Of a stretch of DNA of 18,597 nucleotides, positions 1 to 7,804 are shown piece by piece (the first letter of the stretch is position 1; each line of letters starts with the position of its first letter). Below the pieces are notes generated by a model that did not search any database, was not told the DNA's origin, and worked only from the letters and a program-made list of their open reading frames with translations. The DNA lies in assembly GCA_025924845.1 (NCBI GenBank), contig JAICHN010000047.1:1-18597 (forward strand), read 5' to 3'. The position numbers and the translations under genes are program-made. The DNA is from Chloroflexota bacterium. Its GTDB lineage: Bacteria; Chloroflexota; UBA5177; JANWHV01.

Positions 1-603
1 AAGGTCGGCGCCCCCCGCCAGGGCGGCAATCGTCGCGGCCATCGCCCGCGCTGCCCATATTCCCTCGTCGACGTGGGTCACGCAGGCATCAGCAGCGGCA
101 ATCTCGGCGGCGCGATCGGGCCGGCCGGCCCAGACCAGGCCGATCGGCACGGCGCGTGCCGCGGCGCCGTCATCATATCCTTGCGGATTATCACTGCCGG
201 TAGCGGGCGGAGCCATGCCTCGGCCAAGGTTTACCAGGGCCGCTTTCTCGCTGAATCCAGTCCACAGGTCACCCGCCTGGGCGGCAAGGGATCGCCAGGC
301 AGTGGCGAAATCCTCGGCGGTAGGGGCACCACCGTGGGCGATCAGGGTGCGCGCCGTTAACACGGCCATTTCGGTGTCATCGGTGGGACCGGGGAGTAGG
401 ATGTCGTCCCCGTAGCCGAAGCCGAACGGGAGAGTCAGACGCAAGACGCGATGCTCGAGCATCTCCAGGTCGGTGCGCCGTTGGAAGGTGCGTTGCCAGG
501 GCCGCAGTCCCAAGCCCCGGTGCAAAGCGGCGGGATAGCTGATCGTATCGCCCAGGGCCAGGCCAAGCAGACCGCCGTAAACGTGATCGAAACGCTCCGT
601 CAT
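1..603 (-). CDS. ADP-ribosylglycohydrolase family protein (C-terminus cut by window edge)
   Basis: Read on the minus strand from an ATG at 603, the frame stays open to position 1 (201 codons), so the C-terminal part lies outside the window. Seen: an N-terminal GLLGLALGDT segment (residues 11-20), the family metal-binding TDDTE motif (74-78) and a DDGAAARAVPIG segment (144-155). These match the DraG/ARH alpha-helical ADP-ribosylglycohydrolase fold, whose members use two Mg ions to cleave N- or O-glycosidic bonds to ADP-ribose. The last metal motif (DxDT-like) would be off the edge. It starts 70 bp downstream of a second family member on the same strand, so the two probably share a transcript. 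No signal peptide is visible; a cytoplasmic enzyme is expected. The true substrate is unknown, and its position beside sugar importers suggests a sugar conjugate (inference). The ribosome site is weak. Confidence 0.88.
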   Translation of the reverse strand, partial: MTERFDHVYGGLLGLALGDTISYPAALHRGLGLRPWQRTFQRRTDLEMLEHRVLRLTLPFGFGYGDDILLPGPTDDTEMAVLTARTLIAHGGAPTAEDFATAWRSLAAQAGDLWTGFSEKAALVNLGRGMAPPATGSDNPQGYDDGAAARAVPIGLVWAGRPDRAAEIAAADACVTHVDEGIWAARAMAATIAALAGGADL

Positions 604-673
604 GGCGCTGTCCAGCCGCTAGGGCGCCCAGTGCTCGAATATTCGGGCCGTTGGAAGGGGTCGAAGCATTCCA

Positions 674-1684
674 TCATGATGCAGGCCCGCGATCGCCGTT
701 CAAGAACCGGGCGACCAGGTGATCCGCCAAGTCGGGCAGGGCAGTCCCGGCCACCACGCGGAAGTTGCGGCCCGGCACCGGTCCGATCCGTTCGCGCCAC
801 TCCACGGGAACGGCGGCGATCCCGCCATAGGCACCGGCCAGGGTGCCGGCGATGGCGGCGATAGTATCGGCGTCGCGTCCCTGGTTGACCGCCCCAATCA
901 CCGCCTCGCGGTAGTTACCGGCGGCGACGAGGAAGGCGCCGAAAGCGAGGGCGGTTGCTTCGGGCGCGATATCGGTCCAGGGGAAGTAGGTTACGGCGAG
1001 CGCGTCGTACAGGGCGGCGTGCGCGGACTCGGCATCGTGGTGACCGGCGGCGATCGCTCCAGCGCGGTCCAGCAATCGGTAGGTCCAGGAGTCGGCAGGC
1101 ACGTGGGCCATCGCCGTAGCCAGGATACCGTCAGGGTCAGCGCCGATCATCGCCGCGGCGGTGCCCGCCGCCACTGCCTGGCCGGCGTGGAGGCCGTCCC
1201 GCCCATTGGTCACCGAGCCGAGCAGCGCCGCCACCGCCGCGGCGCGGTCGGGCTCACCAGCGCAGGCCACGCCGACCGGGCCGACCGCCATGGCCAGCCC
1301 ATCGCTCAAGCCGTGTTGATTAAACCTCCCGCTGGCCGGTGGGCGCAGACCGCGCCGCAGATTGTTCATGGCGATCAGATCGCTAAAGCCGCCGCCGCGG
1401 AAGCCGCTGTCCGGGGTCATCAACCAACGACGCCAGATATCGAGCAGATCATCCTCGTTCAGGGCAAGCCCATATTCGAGCAGGATCAGCGCGTTGAGTA
1501 CGGCGTATTCCGTGTCATCGGTTCCTACGGGCCGATCTTGGAGGAAGTCGGTAATGGAGCCGTAGCGCTTGCGGATGGAGGCGGGAGTGTAGCCTTCGAC
1601 GGGGGCGCCGAGGGCGTCGCCGATCGCCTGCCCGATCAGGCAACCGTGGGCTCGTTCGCGGAGCGTGACGACCGTCGTCCCCAT
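674..1684 (-). CDS. ADP-ribosylglycohydrolase family protein
   Basis: This is a complete 336-residue member of the ADP-ribosylglycohydrolase (DraG/ARH) family, of normal length. Seen: GQAIGDALGAP near the start (residues 18-28), the metal-binding TDDTE motif (55-59), and near the C-terminus GRDADT (269-274) followed by an Ala/Gly-rich helix. These are the three expected parts of the two-Mg active site. The ATG at 1684 is chosen because a GAAGG ribosome site lies 6 bases before it; a GTG two codons earlier (1690) is possible but overlaps that site. It is the first gene of a leftward unit whose promoter region is shared with the sugar-transport operon beginning at 1897. The family hydrolyses ADP-ribosyl-arginine, -serine or related glycosides. 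Here the location argues for a role in breaking down an imported sugar or nucleoside conjugate, which is inference. No signal peptide. Confidence 0.93.
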   Translation of the reverse strand: MGTTVVTLRERAHGCLIGQAIGDALGAPVEGYTPASIRKRYGSITDFLQDRPVGTDDTEYAVLNALILLEYGLALNEDDLLDIWRRWLMTPDSGFRGGGFSDLIAMNNLRRGLRPPASGRFNQHGLSDGLAMAVGPVGVACAGEPDRAAAVAALLGSVTNGRDGLHAGQAVAAGTAAAMIGADPDGILATAMAHVPADSWTYRLLDRAGAIAAGHHDAESAHAALYDALAVTYFPWTDIAPEATALAFGAFLVAAGNYREAVIGAVNQGRDADTIAAIAGTLAGAYGGIAAVPVEWRERIGPVPGRNFRVVAGTALPDLADHLVARFLNGDRGPAS

Positions 1685-1715
1685 GGTCACCCTTCAGGTG
1701 GAGGCGTGTACCTGC

Positions 1716-1744
1716 TTGACACGCCGGCTGAATATACGTATAAG
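1716..1744 (+). promoter_or_regulatory. Sigma70-type promoter for the transport operon
   Basis: A consensus -35 TTGACA (1716-1721) is followed after exactly 17 bases by TATAAG (1739-1744), five of six matches to the consensus -10. Transcription would start near 1751, leaving a leader of about 145 bases before the binding-protein ATG at 1897. This is the clearest promoter in the window. Confidence 0.75.
1733..1742. promoter_or_regulatory. Candidate repressor operator (10-bp palindrome TATACGTATA)
   Basis: The perfect palindrome TATACGTATA has a central CG step, as many LacI-family operators do, and it overlaps the -10 of the rightward promoter and of the proposed leftward one. A LacI-type regulator is encoded at the end of the first transporter set (5207-6238), so a bound repressor could block both directions. 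The dyad does not extend beyond 10 bp, and a palindrome of this length can occur by chance, so confidence is modest. Confidence 0.4.
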
Positions 1745-1766
1745 TTAATCGTATCACCGCCGGCAA
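1737..1766 (-). promoter_or_regulatory. Possible divergent promoter for the two leftward hydrolase genes
   Basis: On the minus strand TTGCCG (1766-1761) and TATACG (1742-1737) are 18 bases apart. Each matches four of six consensus positions, so this is weaker than the rightward promoter. It lies about 50-80 bases upstream of the ATG at 1684, and its -10 overlaps that of the rightward promoter. Confidence 0.35.
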
Positions 1767-1896
1767 GGCGACGACAACAGCGCAACCACGACTGGGGCAT
1801 AAACTATGATGAAGACCTAAGACCGCCTGACCCCTCCACGATCGTACCCCGGTCATCGTACGTCGCTTTCTCGACGCATTTGTGAGGAGACGAGTC

Positions 1897-3213
1897 ATGA
1901 AGAAACTTGGTCTAGTCTCGAGTCTCGCGTTTGTCACCGCCCTGGCCGTGCCCGTGGCCGGCGTCAAGGCGCGGGCGCCCCAGTATCCAGGCGGTATCGC
2001 CCCTACCACCCTGACCGTCTGGATGGACGCCCCGCCCACCGGGTATCCCGATCAGGCGCCCTCGGTCGCCGCGTTTGAAAAGCTGTACCCGCAGATCAAG
2101 GTGAACGTGGTGGACGTGCCGAACGCGGGCTACAGCCAGAAGGTGCAGACGGCCCTCGCCGGTGGGCAGGCCCCGGATGTATGGCTCTGGTTCAGCGCGG
2201 TTGATGACTTCGGGCGCGGCAACATTCAGGATCTTACGCCATACATCAAGCGCGATCATCTAAACACGAATCAATGGTTCCAGCCGATTACCCGCCTGCG
2301 CTTTACCTACAAGGGCGACTACTATGCCGTCCCGATCAGCAGTGGCGGCGCCGGCATCTCGTTTTCCGGCATCCTCTACAATAAGACCCTCTTCAAGCAA
2401 GCGGGGATCACTCCCCCAACCGGCTCCTACACCATCGATCAATTCGCCGCGATGGCCAAAAAGCTGAGTAACCCGAAAAAAGTGATCTACGGCACGGACG
2501 CCGGAGCAGGCGACTGGTATGCCGTCGGCTCGGCCCTCCCATGGAACTTCGGGGCCGACATCACCAGCCCGAACGGCCACAAATTCGAGGGCTATATGAA
2601 CTCGGCCGCCATGAAGCAGACGATCTCCTGGCTGATCGGCCTGGAGAAGTCCGGCGCGGCGATTCCTCAATCGATCAGCAGCGCGGTCGGCGGCGCCTAT
2701 GGCCCCTTCTATACCGGCCACGTGGCGATGAGCTTCGACGCCCTCTGGGATCTGCAACAGATGCGGAAGATGACCTTCGGGGTCGGCGTGTTGCCCTTCC
2801 CCTCGGTGCCCGATCATCGCAGCTACAGTTGGGCCGACGAGATCGGCGACGCCATGTGGGCCAAGTCTCAGCACAAGGACGCGGCCTGGGCATGGATGAA
2901 ATTCCTGAGCGGCGCGCAGTGGGGCGCCGTGGCGGCCAAGCAGTATAACATCGCCACCCCGGTCGCCTCGCTCTGGCCGAAACTGGGCCTGGACAAGGAT
3001 CCGCTCCTGAGCCAGTTCTATGCCACACGTACGAGCAACTTCCGCCTGCCCAGCTACGAGCGCAGCCAATTCTATTTCAGCTGCGCCGCTGCCTTCGACA
3101 CGGCGTACAGCAAGGCGCTGCGCACCGGCAGCGCGGTCGGGCCGATGCTCGACGACGCGGCGAAGCAAGGCCAGGCATGCCTCGACAAGGATTACAGCCA
3201 GATCGCCAAATAG
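1897..3213 (+). CDS. Sugar ABC transporter substrate-binding protein (UgpB/MalE type), set 1
   Basis: A 438-residue extracellular solute-binding protein that would capture a sugar or sugar derivative outside the membrane and hand it to the permeases that follow. Seen: a Sec signal peptide (MKKLGLVSSLAF..., hydrophobic to about residue 22, probable cleavage after ARA at 25-27) with no lipobox cysteine. The family pattern continues with LTVWMDAP at the start of the mature protein, a VAAFEKLYP helix, and GGQAPDVWLW, which is typical of cluster-1 binding proteins. ATG 1897 is preferred because GAGGAG ends 7 bases upstream; a GTG at 1882 would add five residues in front of the signal peptide and include that ribosome site. 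It is first in the operon, 106 bp ahead of the MalF-like gene, with a perfect hairpin in the gap. The substrate cannot be read from the sequence. Confidence 0.93.
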   Translation: MKKLGLVSSLAFVTALAVPVAGVKARAPQYPGGIAPTTLTVWMDAPPTGYPDQAPSVAAFEKLYPQIKVNVVDVPNAGYSQKVQTALAGGQAPDVWLWFSAVDDFGRGNIQDLTPYIKRDHLNTNQWFQPITRLRFTYKGDYYAVPISSGGAGISFSGILYNKTLFKQAGITPPTGSYTIDQFAAMAKKLSNPKKVIYGTDAGAGDWYAVGSALPWNFGADITSPNGHKFEGYMNSAAMKQTISWLIGLEKSGAAIPQSISSAVGGAYGPFYTGHVAMSFDALWDLQQMRKMTFGVGVLPFPSVPDHRSYSWADEIGDAMWAKSQHKDAAWAWMKFLSGAQWGAVAAKQYNIATPVASLWPKLGLDKDPLLSQFYATRTSNFRLPSYERSQFYFSCAAAFDTAYSKALRTGSAVGPMLDDAAKQGQACLDKDYSQIAK

Positions 3214-3216
3214 GAG

Positions 3217-3267
3217 ATCAGCTTCCGGTGGTGGTTCCTGTTCCAGGAACCACCACCGGAAGCTGAT
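3217..3267 (+). terminator. Perfect 24-bp stem-loop between binding-protein and permease genes
   Basis: Bases 3217-3240 and 3244-3267 are exact inverted repeats around a 3-base loop (TTC). The stem begins 4 bases after the stop codon of the binding-protein gene. No run of T follows, so it is not a textbook intrinsic terminator. In the E. coli malE-malF gap, stem-loops protect the upstream message from 3' decay and help the binding protein outnumber the permeases. This element is in the same place and could do the same or act as a partial terminator (inference). Confidence 0.7.
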
Positions 3268-3319
3268 TACAAGTCATTGAGGTCAAGGTACTGGGCAGGT
3301 AAGGGGAGGGGGAGGCAGC

Positions 3320-4282
3320 GTGGCAAGCGTACCGGGCATGCAACGCCGCCGGCGTAGTTCCGCGGCCGTTCGCGAGGCCATCGAGGGCTATCTTGCCATT
3401 TCGCCGTGGTTGATTGGCTTTATCGTCTTCACGGGCGGCCCCATCCTGTTCTCGCTCTATATGAGCTTCACCTACTGGGATCTCACCAATACGCCGCGCT
3501 GGGAAGGCTTCCAGAATTACCTGGATCTGGGCAGCGATCCGCGTTTCTGGCAGTCGCTCAAGGTCACGCTTACCTACTCGGTGCTCGCCTTACCGCTGGG
3601 CCTGTTGACCGGACTTGGCCTCTCGCTGCTGCTCAATCTGCGCCTGCCGGGGATGAATTTCTTCCGCACCCTGTTCTACATTCCCTCGGTGATCGCCGGG
3701 GTCGCGGTGGCGGCAATCTGGATGTGGACCCTGAACGGCCAGTTCGGCCTGCTCAACTACCTGTTGAGCTTTATCGGCATTACGGGGCCTGATTGGCTGG
3801 GCGATCCCAACTTCGCCCTCTACGCCCTGGTCCTGATCAGTCTGTGGGGCGTGGGCGGCGGCGCGGTAATCTATCTGGCCGGACTGCAAAACATCCCAGC
3901 CCAACTCTACGAAGCGGCGGCCATTGACGGGGCCGGACTCCTGGCCCGCTTCCGGAGCATCACCCTCCCCCTTCTCTCACCCACCATCTTCTTCCTGTTG
4001 GTCACCGGCATTATCGCCTCGTTTCAGACCTTCACCACCGTCTATATCCTCTCCGGGGTGAATCGCGACCAACCGATCGGATCACCGGAGGACAGTACCC
4101 TCTTCTACCTGCTCTACCTCTACCAACAGGCATTCGCCAGTTCCAAATTCGGCTATGCGGCGGCGATGGCCTGGGTTGGGGCACTCATTTCGTTGGCCCT
4201 GGCCCTGGTCGTATTCAAGAGTCAGGGCAGATGGGTTTACTACGAGTCCGAACGCGGCGGCGCCAACGAGAAGGGGGCATAG
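3320..4282 (+). CDS. Sugar ABC transporter permease, MalF/UgpA type, set 1
   Basis: A 320-residue inner-membrane permease, one half of the channel that passes sugar from the binding protein at 1897-3213 into the cell. Seen: about six hydrophobic segments, the first at residues 25-50 (AISPWLIGFIVF...), and the EAA loop that contacts the ATPase, YEAAAIDGAG at 197-206 followed by ITLPLLSP. The length is normal for the family. The start is taken as GTG 3320, which has a purine-rich GGGAGGGGGAGG just 4 bases upstream; an ATG at 3338 would sit too far from that site. The stop codon is separated from the next gene's ATG by a single base, so the two permeases are translationally coupled. No ATPase gene is nearby. 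Confidence 0.95.
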   Translation: MASVPGMQRRRRSSAAVREAIEGYLAISPWLIGFIVFTGGPILFSLYMSFTYWDLTNTPRWEGFQNYLDLGSDPRFWQSLKVTLTYSVLALPLGLLTGLGLSLLLNLRLPGMNFFRTLFYIPSVIAGVAVAAIWMWTLNGQFGLLNYLLSFIGITGPDWLGDPNFALYALVLISLWGVGGGAVIYLAGLQNIPAQLYEAAAIDGAGLLARFRSITLPLLSPTIFFLLVTGIIASFQTFTTVYILSGVNRDQPIGSPEDSTLFYLLYLYQQAFASSKFGYAAAMAWVGALISLALALVVFKSQGRWVYYESERGGANEKGA

Positions 4283-4283
4283 A

Positions 4284-5195
4284 ATGGCGCGGCAGCTGTC
4301 CAGTGCCCCGCCGCCGGCGATCGGCGGCCTTGCGCTTCAGGCGATCGAGCGCAAGCGACCGCTCGCCCGCCTACTTGGGCCAACGGCGGCGTACCTCACC
4401 CTGGTCGTGCTGGGGCTGGTCGTCCTGACCCCATTCCTATGGATGATCAGCACCTCACTCCAGAGCGACGCGGGTCTCTTTCAGATTCCTCCCCAGATCA
4501 TTCCGTCCGACCCCCAGTGGCACAACTACGCCGATGCCCTCACCACCGTGCCGTTCCTGACCTGGGCGAAGAACACCGCGATCATTTGCATCTTGAACGT
4601 GACGGGCCAGCTCCTCTGCTGCACCTTGGTCGCCTATGGATTCGCCCGGCTCCGCTTCCCCGGCCGCGGCCCCCTCTTCATTCTGGTCCTCGCCACTCTG
4701 CTCCTACCCTCGCAGATTCTGCTGGTGCCCCAGTTCATCCTGTTCAGCAAGCTTGGCTGGGTCAATACGTTCCTGCCGCTCACCGTACCGGCCTTTTTCG
4801 GCGGTGGTGCGGGAGCGTTCTTTATCTTCCTGATCCGCCAGTATATGAGGACACTGCCCTATGAACTGGACGAGGCGGGCCGGATCGACGGGGCGAACAC
4901 CTGGGGAATCCTCTTTCGCATCCTCTTACCGTTGATCAAGCCGCCTCTGACGATCGTGGCGGTCTTCACCTTCACCGATGCCTACAACGACTTCATCAAT
5001 CCGCTGATCTACCTCGCGGACAACAGTAAGTACACCCTGGCGCTTGGTCTCTCGTCGTTCATCGGCCAATACTCCAGCAACTGGAATTGGCTGATGTGCG
5101 CGGCGGTAGTGATTCTGCTCCCGCTCCTCCTGATCTATTACTTCGCGCAGCGTCTGCTGATCGGCGGCATCGCCTCGGTGGGCTTAAAGGGGTAA
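4284..5195 (+). CDS. Sugar ABC transporter permease, MalG/UgpE type, set 1
   Basis: A 303-residue inner-membrane permease that pairs with the MalF-like protein encoded just before it. Seen: a cytoplasmic N-terminus, hydrophobic segments starting around residues 35-58, the MalG-type ELDEAGRIDGA loop at 194-204 followed by LLPLIKP, and a C-terminus ending in a short basic/glycine tail (GGIASVGLKG) as in this subfamily. ATG 4284 is chosen because AAGGGGG ends 6 bases upstream and it begins one base after the preceding stop; the frame remains open upstream but that part overlaps the MalF gene. It ends 11 bp before the LacI-family regulator. Confidence 0.95.
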   Translation: MARQLSSAPPPAIGGLALQAIERKRPLARLLGPTAAYLTLVVLGLVVLTPFLWMISTSLQSDAGLFQIPPQIIPSDPQWHNYADALTTVPFLTWAKNTAIICILNVTGQLLCCTLVAYGFARLRFPGRGPLFILVLATLLLPSQILLVPQFILFSKLGWVNTFLPLTVPAFFGGGAGAFFIFLIRQYMRTLPYELDEAGRIDGANTWGILFRILLPLIKPPLTIVAVFTFTDAYNDFINPLIYLADNSKYTLALGLSSFIGQYSSNWNWLMCAAVVILLPLLLIYYFAQRLLIGGIASVGLKG

Positions 5196-5206
5196 GGGCG
5201 GAAACG

Positions 5207-6238
5207 ATGGGAAAGAGGGCGGCACCATACCCCCGGCGGCCTACCCAGGCTGATGTGGCGCGGGCCGCGGGCGTCTCCCAGGCTATGGTCTCGTACGTGC
5301 TCAACGGTAAGGGAGCGCTCAACGTACCCGAGGCTACCCGCACCCGTATCCTCGACGTGGTGGGGCAGCTTGGTTACGTGCCGGATCGCCACGCTCAGAT
5401 TCTCCGCACCGGCAAGACCTATACACTCGCCTGCGTCATTCCCGATATCACCAACCCCTTCTATCCGGCCTTCGCCCGCGGTATCCAGGATGTAGCCGAG
5501 GGCAGCGGCTACGATTTTATCTCCTACAACACGGATGGCATGGCTGAAAAGGAGGAGCGTTCCCTGCGCTCCCTGCAACAAGGCCATGTGGACGGGGTGA
5601 TCGCCACGCTCTTCCATCTCAAGACGGCGGAGATGCGTCCTCTCTGGGAACGCGGCATCGCCATCGTACGCTTCGAGCCGCGCCGGCCGCGCCCGGTCGA
5701 GGGACCGGTCGATTTCATCTATCTTGACAACCAGGCGGCGGCGCGCGCCATGGTCTCCTACCTGATCGATCGCGGCCACACCCGAATCGGCATGATCGCC
5801 GGGCACCAGGGCCCACGGAGCGCCCGCGTACGCGGCTACCGCGACGTGTTCATCGAACGCGGCATGCCCATTGACGAGAACCTGATCCGGGACAGCGGCT
5901 TTAATCTGGGAGGCGGCTATCGGGGCATGAACGAACTGTTGGCCTGCGTGCCCCGCCCCACGGCGGTATTCGCGGCCAACGACCTGATCGCCCTGGGCGC
6001 CCTGACCGCGCTGCGCGAGGCCGGGTTACGCGTGCCCGCCGATATGGCCCTGGCCGGCTTTGACGACATCCCGGCGGCGCAACTGGTCAGTCCGCCTCTC
6101 ACCACCATCGGCCAATCCGCCCAATCGATCGGCGAACGAGCGGCCGGCATGGTGCTTGAGCGGTTGAACGGCATGGCTGGAGACGGCGGGCGTTGCGAGG
6201 AGATGCCCTATACGCTGGTCGTGCGCGAGTCGACCTGA
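5207..6238 (+). CDS. LacI-family transcriptional regulator
   Basis: A 343-residue sugar-responsive DNA-binding protein. Seen: an N-terminal helix-turn-helix with the LacI signature (PTQADVARAAGVSQAMVSYV, residues 12-31), a hinge region around ILDVVGQLGYVPD (48-60), and a periplasmic-binding-protein-like effector domain from about residue 72 (TLACVIPDITNPFYPAF). Near the C-terminus are FAANDLIALGAL and AGFDDIPAA, both typical of the family. ATG 5207 places the HTH near the N-terminus as in normal LacI proteins; the open frame extends upstream only over the permease gene. An AAGGG lies about 8 bases before the ATG. It lies 11 bp after the first permease pair and most likely controls this regulon, with the palindrome at 1733-1742 as the best operator candidate. 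The effector is unknown; repression relieved by the imported sugar is the usual mode. Confidence 0.95.
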   Translation: MGKRAAPYPRRPTQADVARAAGVSQAMVSYVLNGKGALNVPEATRTRILDVVGQLGYVPDRHAQILRTGKTYTLACVIPDITNPFYPAFARGIQDVAEGSGYDFISYNTDGMAEKEERSLRSLQQGHVDGVIATLFHLKTAEMRPLWERGIAIVRFEPRRPRPVEGPVDFIYLDNQAAARAMVSYLIDRGHTRIGMIAGHQGPRSARVRGYRDVFIERGMPIDENLIRDSGFNLGGGYRGMNELLACVPRPTAVFAANDLIALGALTALREAGLRVPADMALAGFDDIPAAQLVSPPLTTIGQSAQSIGERAAGMVLERLNGMAGDGGRCEEMPYTLVVREST

Positions 6239-6257
6239 AAGACATGAACCGTGAAGA

Positions 6258-6281
6258 CGTCGATTGTGGCCCGGATCGACG
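6258..6281. promoter_or_regulatory. Inverted repeat CGTCGAT-N10-ATCGACG upstream of set 2
   Basis: Seven-base perfect arms (6258-6264 and 6275-6281) separated by 10 bases lie in the 131-bp gap between the LacI gene and the second binding-protein gene. It could be a regulator site or a weak RNA hairpin. No convincing -35/-10 pair was found in this gap, so set 2 may be read through from set 1 or use a promoter I cannot recognise. Confidence 0.25.
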
Positions 6282-6369
6282 GAGAAAGGAGAGAGCGAGT
6301 CGGATCACGATCGGTGGTGACTGTAGCGAGAAGTCTCTTGCTCTTACACGAAAAATGGAAGGATCCGCA

Positions 6370-7794
6370 ATGAACGACTTGAATGAACAACGAGGTTTGG
6401 CGGTCGGACGCAAGGAATTTCTGGGTACCGGGATCGCGGTGGCGGCAGGCGCAGCCGCGGTGGCGAGCGGCCTGGACAGTGCCGCCGGGATCGCCCGTGC
6501 GGCGCGGATCGAGGTACGCGAAGCGGCCGCGCCGGTAAAGCTGGTCTGGGAGGTGGAGTTCACCGATACCACGGATCAGAAAGCGGTCATGCAGTATTTG
6601 ATCAAACCCTATCAGCAGATTCACCCGAACGTCTCGATCGCCTATCAGTATCCGGGCGGCGGCTCGAACATCGACCAGCAACTGGAGACTCAATTCGCCG
6701 CCGGGGCGGGTCCCGACCTCTATGATGAGAACGGACCCTCCTTCATGCCGCCGTACATCACCAACGGCGACGCCGTGGATCTCGACCCCTTCGCCAAGAA
6801 GTACGGCTGGAAGCAAAAGCTCTCTTCGTTCGCCCTGCAATCGAGCCTCTACAAAGGGAAACTCTACTACCTGCCGACCGAGTTCGAATCGCTGCACCTC
6901 TGGTACAACAAGACGCTGATGCAGAAGAACGGCTGGAAGGTGCCAACCACCTATGACGAGCTGCTGACGGTCTGCAAAGCGATCAAGGATAAGGGACTGA
7001 TCCCGCTCGCCTTCGGCTTGAACGGCTATCTCGGCGCCTGGGATTGGTGGTATAGCTACTTTCTGAACGCCTACCTTGGTACCAAAAAGCTCTACAAGAT
7101 CCTTACCGGCCAGGTGCCCTGGACCGATCCCGATGTTGCCACGTCATTCAATATGATGAAGAAGCTGTGGGATCTCGGCTACATTATGAATAAGGAGTCC
7201 TCCGCGGTCAGTATCGCGGAGAGCTGGACTATCTGGGGGCAGCAAAAGGCGGTCATGCGCATGGAAGGTACCTGGGGCTTCCAGCCGGGCCTGGTCTACG
7301 CCAACGCCAAGAACTTCCAGTGGGATATCGCGCCCCTGCCCATCTGGAAGCCCGGCATTGATTTCGCGCCGCCCGTCGGCATCGGCGAGGTGAACGGGAT
7401 CAACCCGCGCAGCAAGAATATCGACGTGGTGGCTGATTTCTACGATTTCGCGTTCTTCCGCAATCGCGACCAGATCTTGAAGTGGCTGCCCAAGCTCTCG
7501 AGCACCTTCCTGCCCTGCCTGAAATGGCAGCCCAGCGATTTCGGCAGCAGCTTTGATCCAAGGCTGGCCAAGGCGCTTATTGCCTGCAGCAAGGCCATGG
7601 CGACCGGCACGGCAGGCTACCTGTCATGGACCGCCTGGCCCGCCAAGACCGAGAACTATATGTGGAGCAACATCGAGAACTTCCTCTATGGGAAGCAGAG
7701 TATCAGCGACTACCTGACGCAGGTGGAGAAGATCTGCCAGGGTGAGAAAGCGGCCGGCGCGCTGCCGCAGGTGCCGAAGCCGGCCGGGATGTAG
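6370..7794 (+). CDS. Sugar ABC transporter substrate-binding protein, set 2
   Basis: A 474-residue solute-binding protein for the second importer. Seen: an N-terminal GRKEFLGTGIAVAAGAAA signal (residues 13-30) resembling a Tat signal but with Arg-Lys (14-15) instead of Arg-Arg. The mature part begins around residue 50 with LVWEVEFTD, followed by IDQQLETQFAAGAGPDLYDE, and later YYLPTEFESLHLWYNK, a pattern seen in sugar-binding proteins of the UgpB class. ATG 6370 has GGAAGGA 6 bases upstream; an in-frame ATG at 6355 would overlap that site. It is clearly different from the set 1 binding protein in length and sequence, so the two importers probably take different substrates. Permeases follow directly: 10 bp after its stop, the MalF-like gene begins. 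Confidence 0.93.
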   Translation: MNDLNEQRGLAVGRKEFLGTGIAVAAGAAAVASGLDSAAGIARAARIEVREAAAPVKLVWEVEFTDTTDQKAVMQYLIKPYQQIHPNVSIAYQYPGGGSNIDQQLETQFAAGAGPDLYDENGPSFMPPYITNGDAVDLDPFAKKYGWKQKLSSFALQSSLYKGKLYYLPTEFESLHLWYNKTLMQKNGWKVPTTYDELLTVCKAIKDKGLIPLAFGLNGYLGAWDWWYSYFLNAYLGTKKLYKILTGQVPWTDPDVATSFNMMKKLWDLGYIMNKESSAVSIAESWTIWGQQKAVMRMEGTWGFQPGLVYANAKNFQWDIAPLPIWKPGIDFAPPVGIGEVNGINPRSKNIDVVADFYDFAFFRNRDQILKWLPKLSSTFLPCLKWQPSDFGSSFDPRLAKALIACSKAMATGTAGYLSWTAWPAKTENYMWSNIENFLYGKQSISDYLTQVEKICQGEKAAGALPQVPKPAGM

Positions 7795-7804
7795 GAAACG
7801 ACTG

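Noticed and set aside
719..1885. Long plus-strand open frame (388 codons) opposite the second ADP-ribosylglycohydrolase gene
   Set aside because: It mirrors a gene with clear family motifs; its translation is low-complexity Gly/Arg/His-rich, typical of an antisense shadow in high-GC DNA.
2260..3168. Minus-strand open frame (302 codons) opposite the set 1 binding-protein gene
   Set aside because: Antisense shadow; composition unlike a real protein and no ribosome site noted.
5087..5206. N-terminal extension of the LacI regulator from an upstream ATG
   Set aside because: It overlaps the end of the permease gene and would put 40 residues ahead of a helix-turn-helix that normally lies at the N-terminus.
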